Positions 63,065-64,000 of a stretch of DNA of 64,000 bases are shown here, one piece after another. A program made the position numbers and the translations under genes. Numbering within the stretch: position 1 is the stretch's first letter; each line of letters opens with the position of its first letter. Source of the stretch: Roseovarius azorensis (GTDB lineage Bacteria > Pseudomonadota > Alphaproteobacteria > Rhodobacterales > Rhodobacteraceae); NCBI RefSeq assembly GCF_900109455.1, contig NZ_FOAG01000007.1, positions 124,001 through 188,000 of the forward strand, written 5' to 3'. Under the pieces are notes generated by a model that made no database searches, had not been told where the DNA came from, and saw nothing but the letters and a program-made list of their open reading frames with translations.

Positions 63065-63760
63065 ATGCAAGCCAAGGATATCATGACAACATCCGTGATC
63101 ACGGTCCCGCTGGAAGGACAAATCGAGGACGCGGTGCGCCTGATGCTCGACCACCACGTAAGCGCTCTGCCCGTCGTTGACGCAGAGGGCGGCCTCAAGG
63201 GACTTATCAGCGAAGGCGATCTCATGCGGCGTGTTCGCGAGTCCGACGGCCCGCGCCGGTCGTGGTGGCTTGAGCTGCTGGACGGGGCACGCGGCTCCGC
63301 TCAGGATTTCATCGAGCTCAAAAGCGATCGTGTCAAGGACGTGATGACCCGCGATATCGTTTCGGTCGAAGAGGATTCCAATGTCGCCGCGATCGCGCGT
63401 CTTCTGGAAAAGCACCGGATCAAGCGAGTGCCGGTGGTGCGATCCGATAAAGTGGTCGGCATTGTCAGCCGGGCGAACCTGCTTCATGCGCTGTCGGCGC
63501 TTCAGGACAAGGCGCTGCCTGAGCCGTCGGACGACGACCGCGTGCTGCGTGCGAAGATTGACGAGGCTCTGAAAGAAGTGCCCGGTGCAGCGGTCAACCT
63601 GATCAACTACACGGTGGAAAACGGGAATGTCGCCGTCTGGGGTGTCGCCGACAGCGATTTCGAGGAGAATGCAATTCGCGTCGCCGTCGAAAACGTGCCC
63701 GGTGTCGGGATGGTGGATGTCAACATGGGCCGACTGCCGGCCTGGGCCTACGGGATCTGA
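63065..63760 (+). CDS. CBS-domain protein with C-terminal BON domain
   Basis: 231 aa. Two CBS motifs (AKDIMTTSVITVPLEG and VKDVMTRDIVSVEED), each with G(L/I)-(I/V)-S end, followed by BON (about 155-225: VNLINYTVENGNVAVWGVAD). CBS pairs bind adenine nucleotides; BON binds lipids or membranes. Probably a stress or signalling protein. 39 bp after petA with AGAAGGAG upstream. Confidence 0.88.
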   Translation: MQAKDIMTTSVITVPLEGQIEDAVRLMLDHHVSALPVVDAEGGLKGLISEGDLMRRVRESDGPRRSWWLELLDGARGSAQDFIELKSDRVKDVMTRDIVSVEEDSNVAAIARLLEKHRIKRVPVVRSDKVVGIVSRANLLHALSALQDKALPEPSDDDRVLRAKIDEALKEVPGAAVNLINYTVENGNVAVWGVADSDFEENAIRVAVENVPGVGMVDVNMGRLPAWAYGI

Positions 63761-63768
63761 CCACCGTC

Positions 63769-63789
63769 GCCCGAAGCAAAGCTCCGGGC
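63769..63789. terminator. Possible hairpin between convergent genes
   Basis: GCCCGAAGC-AAA-GCTCCGGGC, 9-bp arms with one mismatch, 9 bases after the CBS-BON stop and 16 before the stop of the minus-strand gene. No T run on either side, so termination is uncertain. Confidence 0.35.
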
Positions 63790-63804
63790 AAGATGAAGCT
63801 CACG

Positions 63805-64000
63805 TTACTCAGGGCGGCGATTGCTTCGCGAAGGATCATTCAACGACGAAAGTCGATTGAGATACCATAGCACCAGGCTTGGTATGATCAGCCATTGCAG
63901 AAACGGTGAAAGACCTGTGCCAAAGAGCGGCAGTCGCGGCATGTCCGGTGCGTAGGTCCAGCGGTCTAGGATTTCGGTGCTAAGAAATTCGAAGCCGATC
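63805..64000 (-). CDS. Membrane protein, C-terminal end only
   Basis: Minus-strand frame open at the window edge, 65 codons to the stop at 63805-63807. Ends with FLSTEILDRWTYAPDM, a hydrophobic helix (FLQWLIIPSLVLWYL) and a polar tail. Upstream part lies beyond base 64000. Family not recognised. Confidence 0.55.
   Translation of the reverse strand, partial: IGFEFLSTEILDRWTYAPDMPRLPLFGTGLSPFLQWLIIPSLVLWYLNRLSSLNDPSRSNRRPE

Overview
The window looks like about 64 kb of accessory DNA from a high-GC alphaproteobacterium, most likely of the Rhodobacterales (Roseobacter/Paracoccus type). This rests on codon and GC style, gene families and the lack of housekeeping genes; no rRNA, tRNA, replication or partition gene was seen, so plasmid or chromosome cannot be decided. 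Four blocks stand out: (1) a mobile-element-rich left end, (2) a large copper-response island, (3) an arginine-deiminase/metal-ATPase block, and (4) an envelope/lipid operon at the right.

Block 1 (1-14.8 kb). Two ABC-2 permeases are followed by a scar: the last 38 codons of an arcD/yfcC gene and the first codons of arcA (second copies of sequence intact at 51.6-51.8 kb), then an IS21-like end and an IS3 transposase fragment. Two related Tni-type transposons (tniA-tniB-tniQ, each 3506 bp, same orientation) bracket about 5 kb holding a truncated ccdA, a methyltransferase, two cation-efflux proteins, an ArsR regulator, lspA and a CYP152-type P450.

Block 2 (14.8-45.3 kb). CueR, CopA and CopZ are followed by several operons, seven of which begin with the same MerR/CueR-type promoter (TTGACC, CTTCC-N5-GGAAG dyad, 19-bp spacer). 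Besides expected copper genes (multicopper oxidase, cupredoxin, ScsB/ScsC-like proteins), these operons carry periplasmic c-type cytochromes, a partial cytochrome c maturation set (ccmFGHI), two L,D-transpeptidases plus a third truncated relative, a PBP2, lgt and a VTT-domain protein. My reading is that the island supplies copper-inducible spare copies of envelope enzymes. A two-component system with a Met-rich EF-hand protein lies within it.

Blocks 3 and 4 (44.7-64 kb). Two paralogous ECF sigma factors with Cys-rich tails sit here. A shared promoter-like motif (TGYAAC-N16-CGTC) precedes a His/Met-rich P1B ATPase with an unusual CPD motif plus the arc operon (yfcC-arcA-arcB-arcC-SDR), an archaeal-type (type II) GAPDH, and the operon with DUF3141, a FabI-like reductase, a Rieske protein and a CBS-BON protein. 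The first ECF gene lies directly behind lgt in a CueR-box operon, which suggests a cascade from copper sensing to the second regulon. The patatin gene, DMT exporter, DUF6629 gene, nuoN remnant and cyclopropane-synthase remnant fill the gaps.
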